DNA of 57,919 nucleotides from Chlamydomonas sphaeroides (GCA_001662425.1 BDDC01000510.1:1-57919), one strand, 5' to 3'; numbered from the stretch's first letter, positions 1 through 12,800 are shown. The notes: generated from the letters alone by a model not told the origin. Translations and numbers: made by a program.

Positions 1-415
1 GGGGCCGTGGGGAAGGTGCGGGGTGCGGCGTGTGGCCCCAGCTCGGCGCGGTTGTGCTGGTGATGGTGGCGACGGCGGCGACGGGGTGATAGCGGTTGTG
101 GTGGTGGCGGTTGTGGTGGTGCGGCTGGGCAGGGGCTGGGCAGGGGCAGCGGCAGGGGGTGCTGGGCAGGGGGTGCGGGGGGTGGCGGCGGCGCATGGGC
201 GGGCGGCCCTGAGGGCTGAGGCTACACGTCGGGCGGCCAGGGGTGCTGGGGTCGGCCCGCGCTCCACCGCCTCAGCCCCGGCCCAGCCACCAAACCCAAG
301 CCAAAGCCAAGCCAGCTCCCCCGCGCCCCACACGAAACCCAAGCACCCTTCCCACACCGTCCCTCTTTCCCCCCCACCTGCGCCTGCCCCACGGCCGCCC
401 CTCGCGCCGCCTCAC

Positions 416-1564
416 CTGCGGGTCCGCCCCACGCCAGCAGCGCCGTCCACCCGAACAGCACCCCCGAGTAGCCCACCATGGGCGTGTGCCGCAGCCGCTC
501 GTTGCGCGGCGACAGCAGCAGCCCGCCGTGGTGCAGCGCGGCGCAGATCTGCAGGGAAGCATGGGGGTGTGGCGGGGTCGCGGGCTGTCGGGGCGGGGAG
601 AAGGGGACGCCAAGGGCTGGCGGAGGTGGGTGGGGCGGTCGGGGCCGTGGCGCCGGAGTGGCCTTGGTGCAGCAGGGCCCTGGGGCAGGGCCAGCTGGCC
701 GCTAGGGGCCGACGGCAGGTGCCGCCCCCGCGCATTGCCGCCGCGGGTCCCGCGGCGCTCCGAGCGCCGTGCGCGGACGCAGCTGGCTGCTAGGCGTGGT
801 GCTGCTAGGCGTGGTGCTGCTAGGCGTGGTGCCACCGCCGGCGCATGACGGTGGCGGGCCGCCGCGCTGCTGCGTGGCTCGCAGTTCGCCGAGGGCGGCA
901 GCTGGGCGCCTGCGCGCTGCGCGCTGCGCTGCGCTCGCCCTCGCCCCATTGCCACCGGCCCCGCCTCACCGCGCCGGTGGCCAGCAGCAGCAGCGCGCTG
1001 CAGCGCAGGAAGCGCGCCGTGGCGCCGGCCTGAGCGGCGGGCTCGGCTGCCTCGGCCAGCGACCACAGGGAGGACAGGTTGAAGACGACGTGCAGGATGT
1101 CGTAGTGAGACAGCTGCTCAGGGGGCGGCGGGGCGCGGTTGTGGCGGCGGGAAGCAGGGGGGAGCCAGCGGCGCCTGCCACGACCCGCGCTCCCCGTTGC
1201 CGGCGCTGAGCCGCGGCCCCGGCGCCCGCAGACGTCGTTCCGTGGGATGCAGGATACCCCAGCTGGCGCGAGGCCCCCGAGCGACCCTCGGCTACGCGGC
1301 TGTCGCAGGGCGCTGCGCAGCTGGCTCAAGCCCGCCGCGCCGCTCCCCGGCCCCCCGCTCCCCGGCCCCCCGCTCCCCGGCCCCCCGCTGCCAGCCGCCC
1401 GCTGCACCTGCCTGCGCCACCACAGCCCGCCACCACTGGCGCTCCGCCACCAGCTTGTGGTAGCTTAGCCCCACGGCCGAGGGCGGCAGGCCCGCGTGGC
1501 GCAGCCAGGCCGCCACGGCTAGCAGCAGGGCCGTGACGGCGCTGCTGCCCGGGTGGCGGCCGAT
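416..1564 (-). CDS. Rhomboid-family intramembrane serine protease (partial, runs off the left edge)
   Basis: Three minus-strand exons read as one frame: 1564-1412, 1113-970 and 548-416. Exon 1 gives a hydrophobic first helix (VTALLLAVAAWL) and ends QWWRAVVAQ. Exon 2 gives LSHYDILHVVFNLSSLW, the rhomboid TM2 pattern with the His-x3-Asn of the active site (HVVFN). Exon 3 gives MVGYSGVLFGW, the GxSG motif of TM4 whose Ser is the catalytic nucleophile. Rhomboids cleave transmembrane substrates inside the membrane. The exon carrying the catalytic His (TM6) lies left of base 1. The 1412 exon end needs a GC donor (CAG|GCAGGT) to keep frame. The first exon, somewhere between 1565 and 2690, was not identified. 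Family assignment is firm; substrate and organelle are unknown. Confidence 0.8.
784..830. repeat. 15-bp tandem repeat (about 3 copies) in a rhomboid intron
   Basis: Three consecutive copies of a GCTGCTAGGCGTGGT-type unit lie in the intron between rhomboid exons 2 and 3. No function is apparent. Confidence 0.7.
1338..1390. repeat. 15-bp C-rich tandem repeat (about 3 copies) in a rhomboid intron
   Basis: Three copies of a CCGGCCCCCCGCTCC-type unit lie just downstream, in gene sense, of the putative GC donor at 1411-1410. It is simple-sequence intron DNA. Confidence 0.7.
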
Positions 1565-2693
1565 CTGGGTCGGGAGCAGGGGGGGGCGGGGGATGAGGAG
1601 GACGAAGGGCATGTGCTGGGGACGGATACCAAGCACGCAGGGGGGTGGAGGCGTGGGCGCTGGCGGGTGTGAGGTGGCCGGGGGCGCGCGACAGCGGATG
1701 CCGGCACTCGCACCGACGGAGGCCGCGGGCGGATGGACCCTGGCTCTGATTGGAGCGGCAGCCAAATATCACCAGCGCTTGCCTGCACATGGAGTGGAGT
1801 GCCCATGTACGCGCTTGCTGCAAGCGCAGCACAACTGCGATGGCGCCAATTGTCACCGTCGACGGGAGGTGCGCCTTGCATGTTCCATTATCAAGAGGTT
1901 GTTCTTGAAGCGTCTGATTTCTGTTCGTAGTTGCGAGTTCTTACAAGTCTCAATTTTTGGAGGATGTTGATGCTTGAGTTCCGTCTATCTGTGGTGTCTG
2001 TGGGTTATCAGCCATGCAAGTCAACTATCGGGGAACGTCTGCAGATTGGGTCAGGACCGTCTTGGGCGAGGGCAGGGCGGGGGGCAGGGCGGGGCTATCG
2101 CGCATCGGGGCGGGTGTCGTCGTCGGCCCTCATGGTGGTATGGTCGTCGCTGCAGGGCCAGCGTCCCAAATGTTGCCCTACACAAGTTTGTTCACTTGGT
2201 TTGGCGGGCACACACTGCCGTTCCTGACGGAAAGCGCGTCGTACCATTACCTGACTGACGAGCATTGCCAGCGTATTGCCTCGCACGACAAAGTGACAAC
2301 GGCCTTGCCTGGCCAACTACGACATGTGCAAGTTTCGTGAAGCAGCCGGTGCAGTCGGCCGCTGCTTGTGTTGGGGGCTCGTGCTCGGGGCTTAACCGCG
2401 CCCAGGGCAATTTCGAAAAGACACACCACCTGCGGCGCAGCCTACACAACCATCATAGCTGCTGCGTAGCCTATTTGGGGGTTGAAAGTAGCACAAGTTT
2501 GGCCGCACATGAGTACCTTCGTCAGCGGCTGTTGAAACACATACCCGCATATCCCAATGCCACAAGCATGCAAAGAGACACGCTGCTTAGAACGCTGCAA
2601 CGCTCTCTCTCCGACCGTTGCCATGGTCCCTGAAAGTGGAGCGGGCTCTACTTGTAATCATGTGGAGCACAGTTGGATAGACGTGTAGGCAGC
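1565..2693. promoter_or_regulatory. Divergent intergenic region between the rhomboid and opsin-cyclase genes
   Basis: About 1.1 kb separates the first recognised rhomboid exon (minus) from the chosen opsin-cyclase start (plus). It must hold the missing rhomboid first exon, both 5' UTRs and a shared promoter region. I see no clear TATA box and no conserved coding exon. Base composition is noticeably less GC-rich from about 1,900 to 2,690 than in the flanking genes, as expected for promoter sequence. Open frames here look fortuitous. Confidence 0.35.
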
Positions 2694-5600
2694 ATGAGGT
2701 TAAGTGCTCAAGGCCGGGCTCCCAGGCCTGGCGCAGTCGGTACGCCGCTGAGGAAGAGCCAGGCGAACCCGGCTGAGCCGGCCCAGGGCCCTGCCGGGGG
2801 CGAGGACGGACGACATGGATGGATATTCACATGGGCTTGGACGCTGTGAGCAGAGTGTTGCGGCCAGCTCGCTTGCCACGCCAGCGACAATTAACTCCTT
2901 TCCCTCGCAGGACTGGCCTCCTCGTGTACCTGACCGCTCGCTGGATTCTCAAACTATGCATCAAGCCGGATCCCGCCGCGTACGCGGCGTTGGGCCAGCA
3001 GGTGCGGGGACATGCGCGTTTGCTGCGTCGCCCTCGCAGCTCGTGCTGCGCAGTTGTGCAGTGACTATGCTACTCGTACATATTGGTTAGAGTTTGGTCG
3101 GTACTCAAGGGTGCCAGCCGACGGCGCGGTTGCTGGGCAAAGCCGGATGTAATAGCCTAAGAATACCAACCGGGAATGCGCTGGGCGCGCGCGCTGATCA
3201 AGTTACATTGCTTTCTGGTGGAGAGGCGGGGCCAGCGGCAAGCCTGGGCCTGGTGGAGAGCTGTGACCTACAAGGCGGCCAGCACGCCGGCTCCTTTCCC
3301 TCGCTCCGCCGGGCCCCTTCACATCCTTGCGCCTCTTCGCCCCTTACTGCCAGGTGCCGCCAATTGTGTACCAAATGAGCTCCACGGCCTTCTTCACCGC
3401 CCTCGTCCTCAACCTGACGTCGCTTTTGTTCGAAGATAATCACATCAAACGCCAGCTGGCGCTGCTGAGTGTTGCCATCAAGGGCGCGGCGTGCCACACC
3501 GACATGACCTTGGTGACCGGCACTGCGACCGTGATCTTCGACAGCCACGGCTCCATGTGAGTAATCAGCGGCGGCGTGCGGCACCAGGCCGGGGCCCAGG
3601 GGCTGCTGTCTGTCCGCCCGGGGAGGCAGGGACTACCTGGCCAAGGGGTGCACCTCATGGCCTCACGGTGCGCCACAGGCCCTGTCTCGCTGCACACCGC
3701 AAACATCTTGGCGACCGCAGCCCGTACCACATCGCACAGGGCGCTCTCGTGCGTCTGGCGCCGCCCCGCCTGACTGACGTCCTGTGCCCTCCCCTGCCCT
3801 GTCCTGCCCGAGCGCCGCAGCGTCATCCCCGAGCGCTACATCCAGTGGCTCGTCACGACCCCCACCATGGTCTACATCCTCAGCAAAATATCGGGTGAGC
3901 GTACCCATGTGAGAACGCGAGCAGCGTGACGCCAGCACCGGGACCGGCCCAACGGCCACCGCTGGCGCTGTGCTTGCATGGGGTGCTGCTGCACGGGGCT
4001 TGCATGCCCCGGGGCCGCTGGCGGGTTTACTCTGCTCCCAACCGTGCTCCAGGCTACGTGCCGACCCGTCGTAACCTGCTGCATACCCGCCGGTTGCAGA
4101 CTTCACGCCCCGCCAGACGGCGCTGGCAATCGCCCTGGACGTGATCATGGTGCTCAGCGGGTTTATGGCCAGCTTCCTGCCGGGGCCCTACCTCAACTGT
4201 GAGTCATGCATAAGTTTGCGCGTGTGCTTGGGCTTGCGCATTACCATGCGCTTGCCTGAGCCTATGTGCCGGGGGCTCTGTTGGGCCGCGGGCGCTGTTG
4301 GGCATGTGCGCAGCTGGTTACGGCTCGGCGGTCGTGCCGGATCCTCGCAACGGGCTGAAACCGGCAGCGTGGCGCTGGATTGTGGCAGAGCCTAGGCAGT
4401 GGACGTTGTGGGTGTGAGAGCGGCCGTGGCCCGGCAGCTCGGCGAGCTGCAGCCGCCCCTAGCGGCAGCGCCTGCAGGGCCTCAGCAGCAGCGGCGCGCG
4501 GCTGGCTCTTGGCGCGTAGCAGCGCAGACGGGAGTGCGGACGAGGCTGCGGCAGCAGATGCCGGTTCCGGCGGGTCCGCGGCGGCCGCTCGCAGCGAGCA
4601 GATCCGTTCGCATGGGCAGGTCTAGCGTGCGCGCCGTCTTGGTGGCGGCGCGTTCCTGGGCGCCAGGCGGCGGCGGTGGATGCCGGCAGCCCTGAAGCCT
4701 GTGCAGCCGGTGCCGGCGCGCTGCGCCGTAAGGAGCCATTGCCGCTGCAATGCGGCAGCGTTTGTGTGAGCAGGCGCCGCGCCCCTGCTCGCGCGGCCGC
4801 TCCCATACGCAGCTGGGCGCAAGCGGGCCCAGCCATCGCCACGACGACGGCGATTGGGGAGGTGCGGCAGCAGCCCTGCGGGCTGCCTGGGGCGGCATGG
4901 CCTGCGGGGCACAGGCTGCAGGCCCGGGCGCGGCCCCGCGTGGGTCCCATTGCTGCCGCGGGCTTGCGCCGCCGCCGCAGCGAGATGCCCGCCCGGATGC
5001 GCGCCGGCTTGCGCCGCCGCCGCACCACGAGCCTCGCGTCGCCTTGAGCCGCGTACAAAGCGGCCAGCCACCGCCCTCTGTCGCTGCCCTGCGGGCACGG
5101 CAGGCCCCAGCCCGGGCGGATGCGCCTGATGGCCCGGCGGGCCGCCAGCGGGCCGTCGCTGCAGGGGCCCGCCAGGGATGGGCCATGCGGCTTGGCTGCA
5201 CGTGGCTTCGGCCACCGCCCGGCCGCGGGTGCAGTCGGTGGATGGCGAGGGCCGGCACGCGGCGCTGCCGCCGGCAGCAGCAGCGCCGGGGAGGCTGCAT
5301 GCACGCGAGCGGGCTGCTGGTTGCCAGACCGCCGACTCCGTGGCCTGGCTGGCGGCAGCAGGTGGCCGCCAGCGTGGCTCTACGGTGGCTGGCACATCAT
5401 AATGCCCAGGGCAGCAGGCAGCCACGCCTGGGACGCTGCGCAAGCAGGGCAGGGCAGGCGGCAGCGGATCCGCAGCGTTGGCATCAAACGATGTGTCGGC
5501 GCAACCCACCACCTCCCGGCCCCTGGCTGGCACCGGCCTACGCCCCCACCCAACGCCAGGTCCCCGGCTACCTGGGGCAGCTGCTCAGCCTGGCGCGCGC

Positions 5601-6423
5601 GCTCTCGGCACGCCTCGCTGCTGGCTTCCGGCCCAGACGTTTCCGGACCAGCCCATAGAACAGCACACGTGTGTGGGGTTCCGTCTTCACCTAACACTTG
5701 AACACACGCCATCCGCCCGTCCTTACCCCGGCGCCCCTCCTTTCGGTCATGTCCATGTCTGGCGCCGACGTGCTGCCTTGCACCCGCCCCTCTCCCTACC
5801 GCCCTCGGCCCCAGGGATCATGTTCGGCACCTCCATGCTGTCCTTCATGGGCGTGCTGTACGCCATGGGCCTCATGGTCTACTCGGCGGTCAAGGAGCAC
5901 ACGAGCGCCAGCAGCCGCCGCTCGCTGCTCTTCATCTACATGTGCACGCTCTTCATCTGGAACCTCTTCCCGCTGGCCTGGGTGCTGCACGTCGCGCACC
6001 GCAACTCGCCCGCCGCAGAGTACCTCAACGTCTTCGCCAACTTCATGGCCAAGGTGCGGCCAAGGAGCGGCGCGCGTGTGCCGTGTGGCTAATGCAAGTT
6101 GCAGGACGTTGCTGCTGGCCGAGGCCAGGTTGACAGCGCCATGTGGTGGCGTGTGCATGGCGTGACGCGGTGTAGAGCCGCTTCTTGCAATTGCACGGTG
6201 GAGCTGGTGCCATTGCCGCTTGCACCCGCGAGCTCGGACCTGCGCCGCTCCCCTACATTCGCGTCCCTCGCCTCCAACCGCCTCCGCCCTCACGGCCCTC
6301 GCCGTCCTCCTCCAGGTGCTCTTCTCCTCGTCCATCATGTACGGCAACTACATGACCATCGCGCAGCGCCGGCTGCTGGCGCAGCAGGAAGCGGAGAACG
6401 CGGACCGAGTGCGCATGATCCAG
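2694..6423 (+). other. Opsin module of the cyclase-opsin (8 predicted transmembrane helices)
   Basis: Seven exons encode residues 1-322. Hydrophobic segments in order: WIFTWAWTLTGLLVYLTARW (extra N-terminal helix, as in other enzyme-rhodopsins), AFFTALVLNLTSLLF, LALLSVAIKGA..., RYIQWLVTTPTMVYIL, ALAIALDVIMVLSGFMASFL, SMLSFMGVLYAMGLMVY, LLFIYMCTLFIWNLFPLAW and YLNVFANFMAKVLFSSSIMY. K286 in FMAK is the Schiff-base lysine. R154, W158, T161 and T162 match bacteriorhodopsin R82, W86, T89 and T90; W-x3-P-x2-W of helix F matches W182, P186 and W189. The two counterion positions, D85 and D212, are Q157 and N282, and Y185 is Phe. The module runs straight into a long helix (QQEAENADRVRMIQ) leading to the kinase. 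Confidence 0.85.
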
Positions 6424-6769
6424 GTGCGCAGCGCAAGGTGCCATGGAGCTGGACGCAGGGCAGGGCCGCCGGGGGCAGGCACGTCGGCGCGTTCTGGCGC
6501 TGTTGGGCGCAGGGAGGGCGGCTGCGGGGCCGGCGGACGAGCGTGCAGGGGGCTGGCGCGGCGGCGGCATGGACGACTGGCCCGCGCCCGTCCCGCCGCC
6601 CCGCTGCCGACTGCACGCACCTAACTAACCGCTCGGCCCCTACCTCGGGGATTGCCGGACTCGCTCTTGGCTCCCTCGATGCGCCCCTCGCCCCGCCCCC
6701 GGCCCCCTGCCTGCCCCTGCCCCAGGACCTGCGCGACGCTGTGACGCGCAAGGACCAGTTCATGTCGCT

Positions 6770-6806
<37 letters not shown>

Positions 6807-9800
6807 ATCCAGCTGTCGGACGCGCTGGTGGGGCGGGGCCCCCCTCGCTGGGGGCCAGGGCGCTGGGCTGCGGCCAGGGCCGCCCAGCTGGGGGCCAGGG
6901 CGCTGGGCTGCGGCAAGGGCCGCCCAGCTGGGGGCCAGGGCGCTGGGCTGCGGCCTGGGGCCTGGGGCCCTGCGTGAGCTGCTGTGCCCGGGCGGCAGAT
7001 AAGCCTGGGAGGCCGGGCTGCGGCCGGCTGCGGCCCACCAGCCCGCCGCCTCGCTCGTGTGCTCACGACGCCTCGGGATGCTCGCTCGCTCGCCCGCCAG
7101 GTGCGCGGCGCGGGCGGCGAGATGAACCCCAAGGGCCAGCACTTTACCAAGACCATCAAGAACAGCAGCAACCACCTGCTCAACATCATCAACGACATCC
7201 TGGACGTGGCCGCGCTCAAGGTGCGGGCGGGCGGGCGCCGCGAGGTTTGGGGTGGGCGCCCTGCTGCGCTGCCCGGGCGCTTGGGAGGCCGCCCCGCGCG
7301 CCGCGTGCACCCTCCCTTACGCTCCATGCTGCCGCCCGCTGCGCTCGGGCCCTTTCTTGCTATCGCCCAGGAGGGCAAGCTGACCATCAAGCACGAGCTG
7401 TGCTCTCTGGCCAAGGTGCGGCCGGGGGTGGGGAAAGGAGTCCCGTTGGGGGGCCGCCTGCGGTTGGTCGACACCCCCTGGCCCCTGGTCCTGGCGCGCG
7501 TACCCCCGGTGCTTCCGCTGGCCCTCCGTGCATCTAGCGCATGTGCGTGCCATGGCACGCCACGCCTAGGGTACCTGCCCCTCGCCTTCCCCCGCGGCCG
7601 AGGGCCATGTGGTCGACATCATAATCCCCGGCCACCCGCACCAGACGATACCGCACCACATGTACTTACGGACAGACACGCGCACCCCCCTTCCCCCGCC
7701 GCCCCCTCGCCCCTGCACCCCCTCACCCAGGCCGTGGACCACGTGGTGGACATTGTGGCGCCGCTGGCCAAGAAGGAGGTGGCCATTGAGCGCCACGTGG
7801 ACCCGCACACGCCCATCATCATCGCGGACGCCAGCAGGGTCATCCAGGTGCGGGCGGCCAGCAGCAGCGGGGACAGCGGCGGCAGTGGGCTGGGCGCGCG
7901 CACACGCTCACATCGACACTATCGCAGTGGCGTGGGCGCGACGCACGCACCAGACGGAGGACAAGGGTGCTGGACCATGGGTGGGGCGGGCCGCGGACAG
8001 TCCTGGCGGGCAGGACGTGGCGCGGCTGGAATATGCCGGCGAGCGCACGCTTATGCTGCCTCCGCTGCTGACGCGTCGTCCTCTCCCTGCCCCAAGATGC
8101 TGCCAAACCTGGCAGGCAGTGCCGCATCCCGGCACGCACCCCCACCCTGCCCCGCCCCTCCTTCCTCCCCCCTTACCCCCCAGATCCTATACAACCTGGC
8201 GGGCAACGCGCTCAAGTTCACGCACCGGGGCCGCGTGGCCGTGCACGTGGCACCCTCGGCCAGTGGCTCCAGCGTCACGCTACAGGTGGGGGCCTGGGGG
8301 AGGGAGGCAGGGGCAGGAGGCTGGTTAGGGGAAAAGGTTGGGGCCGCAGGGCCACACTGCAGAGGGGCAGGCAGCGGCGGCGGGCTGCGGGGGAGAGGGG
8401 CGCCGAGCGTGCGGGCGGCCTGGCGGACGTGCGGGGGCGGACGTGCGGGGGCGGACGTGCGGGGGCGGACGTGTGGGGGCTCGCAGCCATGGCTGCCCTG
8501 TCGCCCCCACCACCAGGTGTCTGACACGGGCATCGGCATCCCCGCCGACCGGCTCAGCAGCATCTGGGGCGCCTTCGAGCAGGTGCGGCCGGCGGCGCTG
8601 GGGCCGGGGTTGAGGGCGCGGCCGCAGCGGCGGCATGACAGCTGTCGCCGCCCCCAGGGCCGGGGGTCGTACGGCGTCCTGGGCGGGGAGGGGCCACGGC
8701 AGCGGTGCTGCCACGTGGGGTGTGCGGGCGAGCGCTGCGAGCCCACGGCTTGCTGCTGGCCGCGGCACCGGGGCCGGCGTCGTGCCCCGTACTTCGCGTA
8801 CGGCTCACACCCCGCGTGTGGGGTCCTATTCTACTTCAGCACGCTTGATCTCACACCGCGGGGGTACTCGCGGCCGCAGGTGGACATGTCGGTGACGCGC
8901 AAGTACGGTGGCACGGGTCTGGGGCTCAACATCGTCAAGCAGCTGGTGGAGGCGCACGAGGGCACCATCGAAGTGCAGTCGCAGGTGCGGGGACGGAGAG
9001 CGTAGCCAATGTGGAGCACGGCGCGTGCGGGGTACCGCGCAGGGGCGCAGGGGCGCGTGTGGTCGCGGCCGCGCGGTGTGTAGCCCGGCGAGTGCAGCGG
9101 CGGTGGACCGCTCGGGGGGGACCGCGCCGCTGGCTTGCCATTGGCCGGCGCAGCGCTCGCTCTGGCGCGGGGCGTGGGCGGCAGCCCTGCCCTGCACTCC
9201 CCGGAGAGGGCATGGAAGGGGAGGATCGGGCGAAAGGGTATCGGCACGAGCATGGCCCACGGCATGTACGTCCTCGTGATGTGCCCGAGCTCCCGCCCTG
9301 ACGCTGTCGTTTGCCCGCTGCCTGCCTGCCTGCCGCCCGCGGCCCCAGGAGGGCCAGGGCACCACCTTCACCGTCACGCTGCCCGTCATCCAGTCCAACT
9401 CGCGACGAAGCCTTGAGGTGCAGGTGAGGGCGGCTGGGTGTGCGAGTGTGTGGTTGCGGCGCATATGCAAGGGAGGTTGGGACGTTTTAGGGCGCGGGTG
9501 TCCAAGGGCGAGCCTCAGACGTTCAGGCGCGTGTGGGGTTGGTGCCACTCGGCGCCTCCGCTCCACTCTCACAGCTGCGGGCCCAAGTCGATAACCCCGT
9601 ACCGGCATCGTGTGCTGGTTCTGCATTGCGCTGGGCACTCTGCCTCTCAACCACCACCACCACCGCACGCCGCCGCCGCACGCCGCCGGCCGCAGGTGCT
9701 GGACAGCCTGTCCAAGTGCGGCCACGGGGGCGCCCGGGAGGCGCTGGCCACGCAGCGCAGCAGCCGCATGAGCATCGGCAACCGCCAGGGCAGGTGGGCG

Positions 9801-12800
9801 CGGGGGTGAGGCGTGGGGAGGGGTGAGGGGCGGATGGTGCAGGCAGCCGGTGGGAAAGGCAGCCGGTGGAATGGGAGGTGGCCCTCCGCCCATGGACACC
9901 CCAGCCCCCAACCGCAGCTGCGAGCAGGCCCCTGGCTGTTGTGGGAGTCCCCCCGAGTGTGCGCGTCATGCTGGCCCAGCGCCCACCACACCCCGCGCTG
10001 CACCCGCTCCCCTCCTGCGCGCCTGCGGGATGCGCTCGCCCAGGGGAGCGTTCGTGCGCTGTGTGTGCTTTCTCGCCAGCTATGTGCACCGCGCTTGCAA
10101 CCTCCCGCCACTGCGTCTCCCCCCCCCCACCCGCCGCCCGCAGCTACGAGGAGGCGCTGCAGCAGATCTCGCGAGGCGTGCAGCGGAGGGCAAGTGCCCT
10201 GGGGGCGCCGGCCAACCGGCGGTGCAGGGTGTGGTGGGCAGGAGCTGGCGGGCCTGGTCCGGCCAGGGGAAGAAGGGCCCGCCCGGTCCGTGCCCGTGCG
10301 TTCACCTCGACATCCACTCGGCTCTTTTTCGGGGGAGTGCTAGGGTCCCCGGCCACGGCGCCCACCTCCCGCGATCGCAGCAAACGCACCCCCGTGCCGA
10401 CCCCCGTAGCCCCGCGACCCTCCGCGCCCCCAGGAGCCCCAGCCCTCGGACGGCCACGGCACCCCGGAGGAGGCGTCCGACCAGCTGTATCGCCGCAAGA
10501 CGCAGGTGCGTGGCAAGGGTCGTAGGAGGAGGGGTCCTTGCCGTGTTCTAAGGTGGTTCGTCGAGGTGTTCATGCGACAATCGTGTGTGTGGGGGGGGGG
10601 GGGGGTGTAGCCAGGTGTGATGAGCACTCAGCTGCACCGCTGCAGGACGGAAGGTGGGGGGACAGGCGATGTGTGATCCAGACTAGCAGCCCGGCCCGGA
10701 GGATACGTGCAGGGCGTAGGTGTGAGGGAGGGGCCGTCGTCGTCGCACGCCGGGGCCGGACATGCTTTCATCGGACGTGCTGCGGCGACTCAGCCACGCA
10801 CCAACGTGTGCACGACACCACGCCGTACTGTCCGGTGCCGTACACAGGAGCTGGAGCGGGAGAATCTCATGGGCGACCTCGCTCGCCGCACCGAGCACAA
10901 GCGCAGCATGGAGGAGAGCCAGCTGGCGTCCCGGCAGCTGGAGCTCAGCGTCAACGAACGGCGGGCGGAGCGCGACACGCGCAGCCTCGAGCGCGCGGAG
11001 CAGCAGCTGGCGGCGGCGGGGCCCGGCGGCAGCGGCGGCTCGGGTGGCGGCGGCGGCCATTCGGCAGGAGCCGGCGGCTCGCCGGGCCCGCAAGGCGGCA
11101 GCAGCTGGGGCGCGCGGCGGCAGTCCCACACCAGCGGCGTGCCGCCGGGCGGCGGCGCAGCGGCGGTGCAGGCCTGGCGCGGCGAAGCCGCCGCGGCGGC
11201 GGTGCCGCCGGTGGTCCTGGGCGGCAGCGGCGCGTCGACGGCCACTGCGTCGGCGTGTGCGTCAGACGCGTACGACGTGTTTGGAGTGGGGCGGGCCAGC
11301 AACGACTCCGCGACGGGCGGATCGCTGGTGCGCAAGTCGTCGGGCACGTCGCTCAAGAGCGGCATGGCGGCCATGGGGCTGCGCATCAGCACCTTCGGCC
11401 GTGGCGGCCAGGGAGCGCCCGGAGGGCCCAACGGCGGCCACAACGCCGGCGGCGGCATGCCGTCCCACGCGGCGGGCGCCAACGGCAACGCGCTGTTCAG
11501 GTCGGCCCTCGAGTCAGACCTGTACCGCAACGGCACCGGCGGGCGCGAGGGATCTGTGTACGACGACGCCAGCAGCATCGCGGACTCGGAATCCGAGGCG
11601 CTGATGCCGATCTCGAGATCCGGGCGGCGGTACCAGGCGCCAAAGCCGCCTGGCTCCATGCGCGGCGGCAAGATGCAGATGTCCAGCCCTCAGTTGGGAG
11701 CGGGCGCGAGCAATGCCGCCGCCGCGGCCGCAGCGGCGCCGCCGCCGGGACTGACGCTGGACAAGCTGGCGTACAGCGACATGTACGGCACAATCCAGAT
11801 CCTGTCGGTGGACGACGAGGAGGTGAATCAGATCGTGCTCGAGGAGATCCTCACCTCGTCCGGCTACCACTTTGCCAGGTAGGCGCCGTGCGGTGCAGTG
11901 CAGCCGTGCAGGGGCTCGGGGGCGGCGGCGGGCGGCGGCGGCTGGGTGGGCGCGGGCTGCCCCCTTGCCCTGCACTTGCTCCCGACCGGGCCGTGGGCTG
12001 GCCTGCTGTACCTGCCCCCCCGCCTTCCCGCCTCCTCAGGTGCATGGACGGCGTGGAGGCGTTGGACTGGCTGTGCGCCAGCGAGACCATGCCCGACCTC
12101 ATCCTGCTGGACTGCATGATGCCGCACATGAGCGGACACGAGTTCTGCACCACGCTGCGGAGGGTGCGCGGGCAGGCGGGCGGGCGCGAGGGACCGGGAA
12201 GGGCGGCGGCAGCTGCAGCGTGCGGCCAGGCACGGTGCGGTGCGGTGCGTGCACGCGGCATAGGGGCAGGGCTGGGCGCTAGGCACGGCGACCACACGAC
12301 CCGAACCCAACCCTCCTTCCTCCTGCCTCAACCCCAGGTCATCCCCGGCAACGTGCTGCCCGTCATCATGGTGTCCGCCAAGAGCGACGAGGACAACATC
12401 GTGCAGGTGCGGCACAGGGGCCGCCAGCTGCCCGGCTTGCTGAGAGCTACCAACCACCTAGCTGGCCGGCATGCGTCGCGGAGGAGGCATGCCGCTCTGT
12501 CGCCGTGGCCTCCGAGGGCGGCAGGCTGAGGTGTTTCCTGCGGTCTGTGTGCCGCAGGGCCTCAAGAGCGGCTCCAACGACTTCGTGCGCAAGCCGTATC
12601 AGCGCGAGGAGCTGCTGGCGCGCATCGAGACGCAGCTGCGGCTCAAGAGCGACAGGTGCGCGGGGCGGCTGGGGCCGGGGTGGGGCTGAGAAGCGCAGAG
12701 ACGGCCCGTGTGCCGTGCCCGTTGGTGCCGCTCTGCCAGCCGCAGCGAGCGCGGGCCCCTGCTGCAAGCCCTTTCCGGCCTGCCGCCCTGACCCTGGTGG

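Larger units (their letters stand above)
6726..9423 (+). other. Histidine kinase module of the cyclase-opsin
   Basis: Eight exons encode residues 323-566. The H-box is FMSLMSHELRTPLNGII with H340 as phosphoacceptor. The HATPase part has N-box NLAGNALKFT (N458), G1 box DTGIGIP (D487), F-box FEQVD and G2 box GGTGLGLNIVKQLVEAHEG, ending GQGTTFTVTLPV. All boxes needed for ATP binding and autophosphorylation are intact, so this is predicted to be an active kinase rather than a decoy. Confidence 0.9.

Noticed and set aside
2815..3090. ATG at 2815 as the start of the opsin-cyclase
   Set aside because: In that frame the junction to the next exon creates TGA; the frame from 2694 yields a proper helix across the junction.
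4459..5533. Long minus-strand open frames (about 300 codons)
   Set aside because: They lie in intron 5, three frames are open at once, and composition is Arg/Ala/Pro with no motif.
10790..11671. A 293-codon minus-strand open frame
   Set aside because: Antisense to the linker exon of the opsin-cyclase, which is supported by splice phase and the receiver motif.
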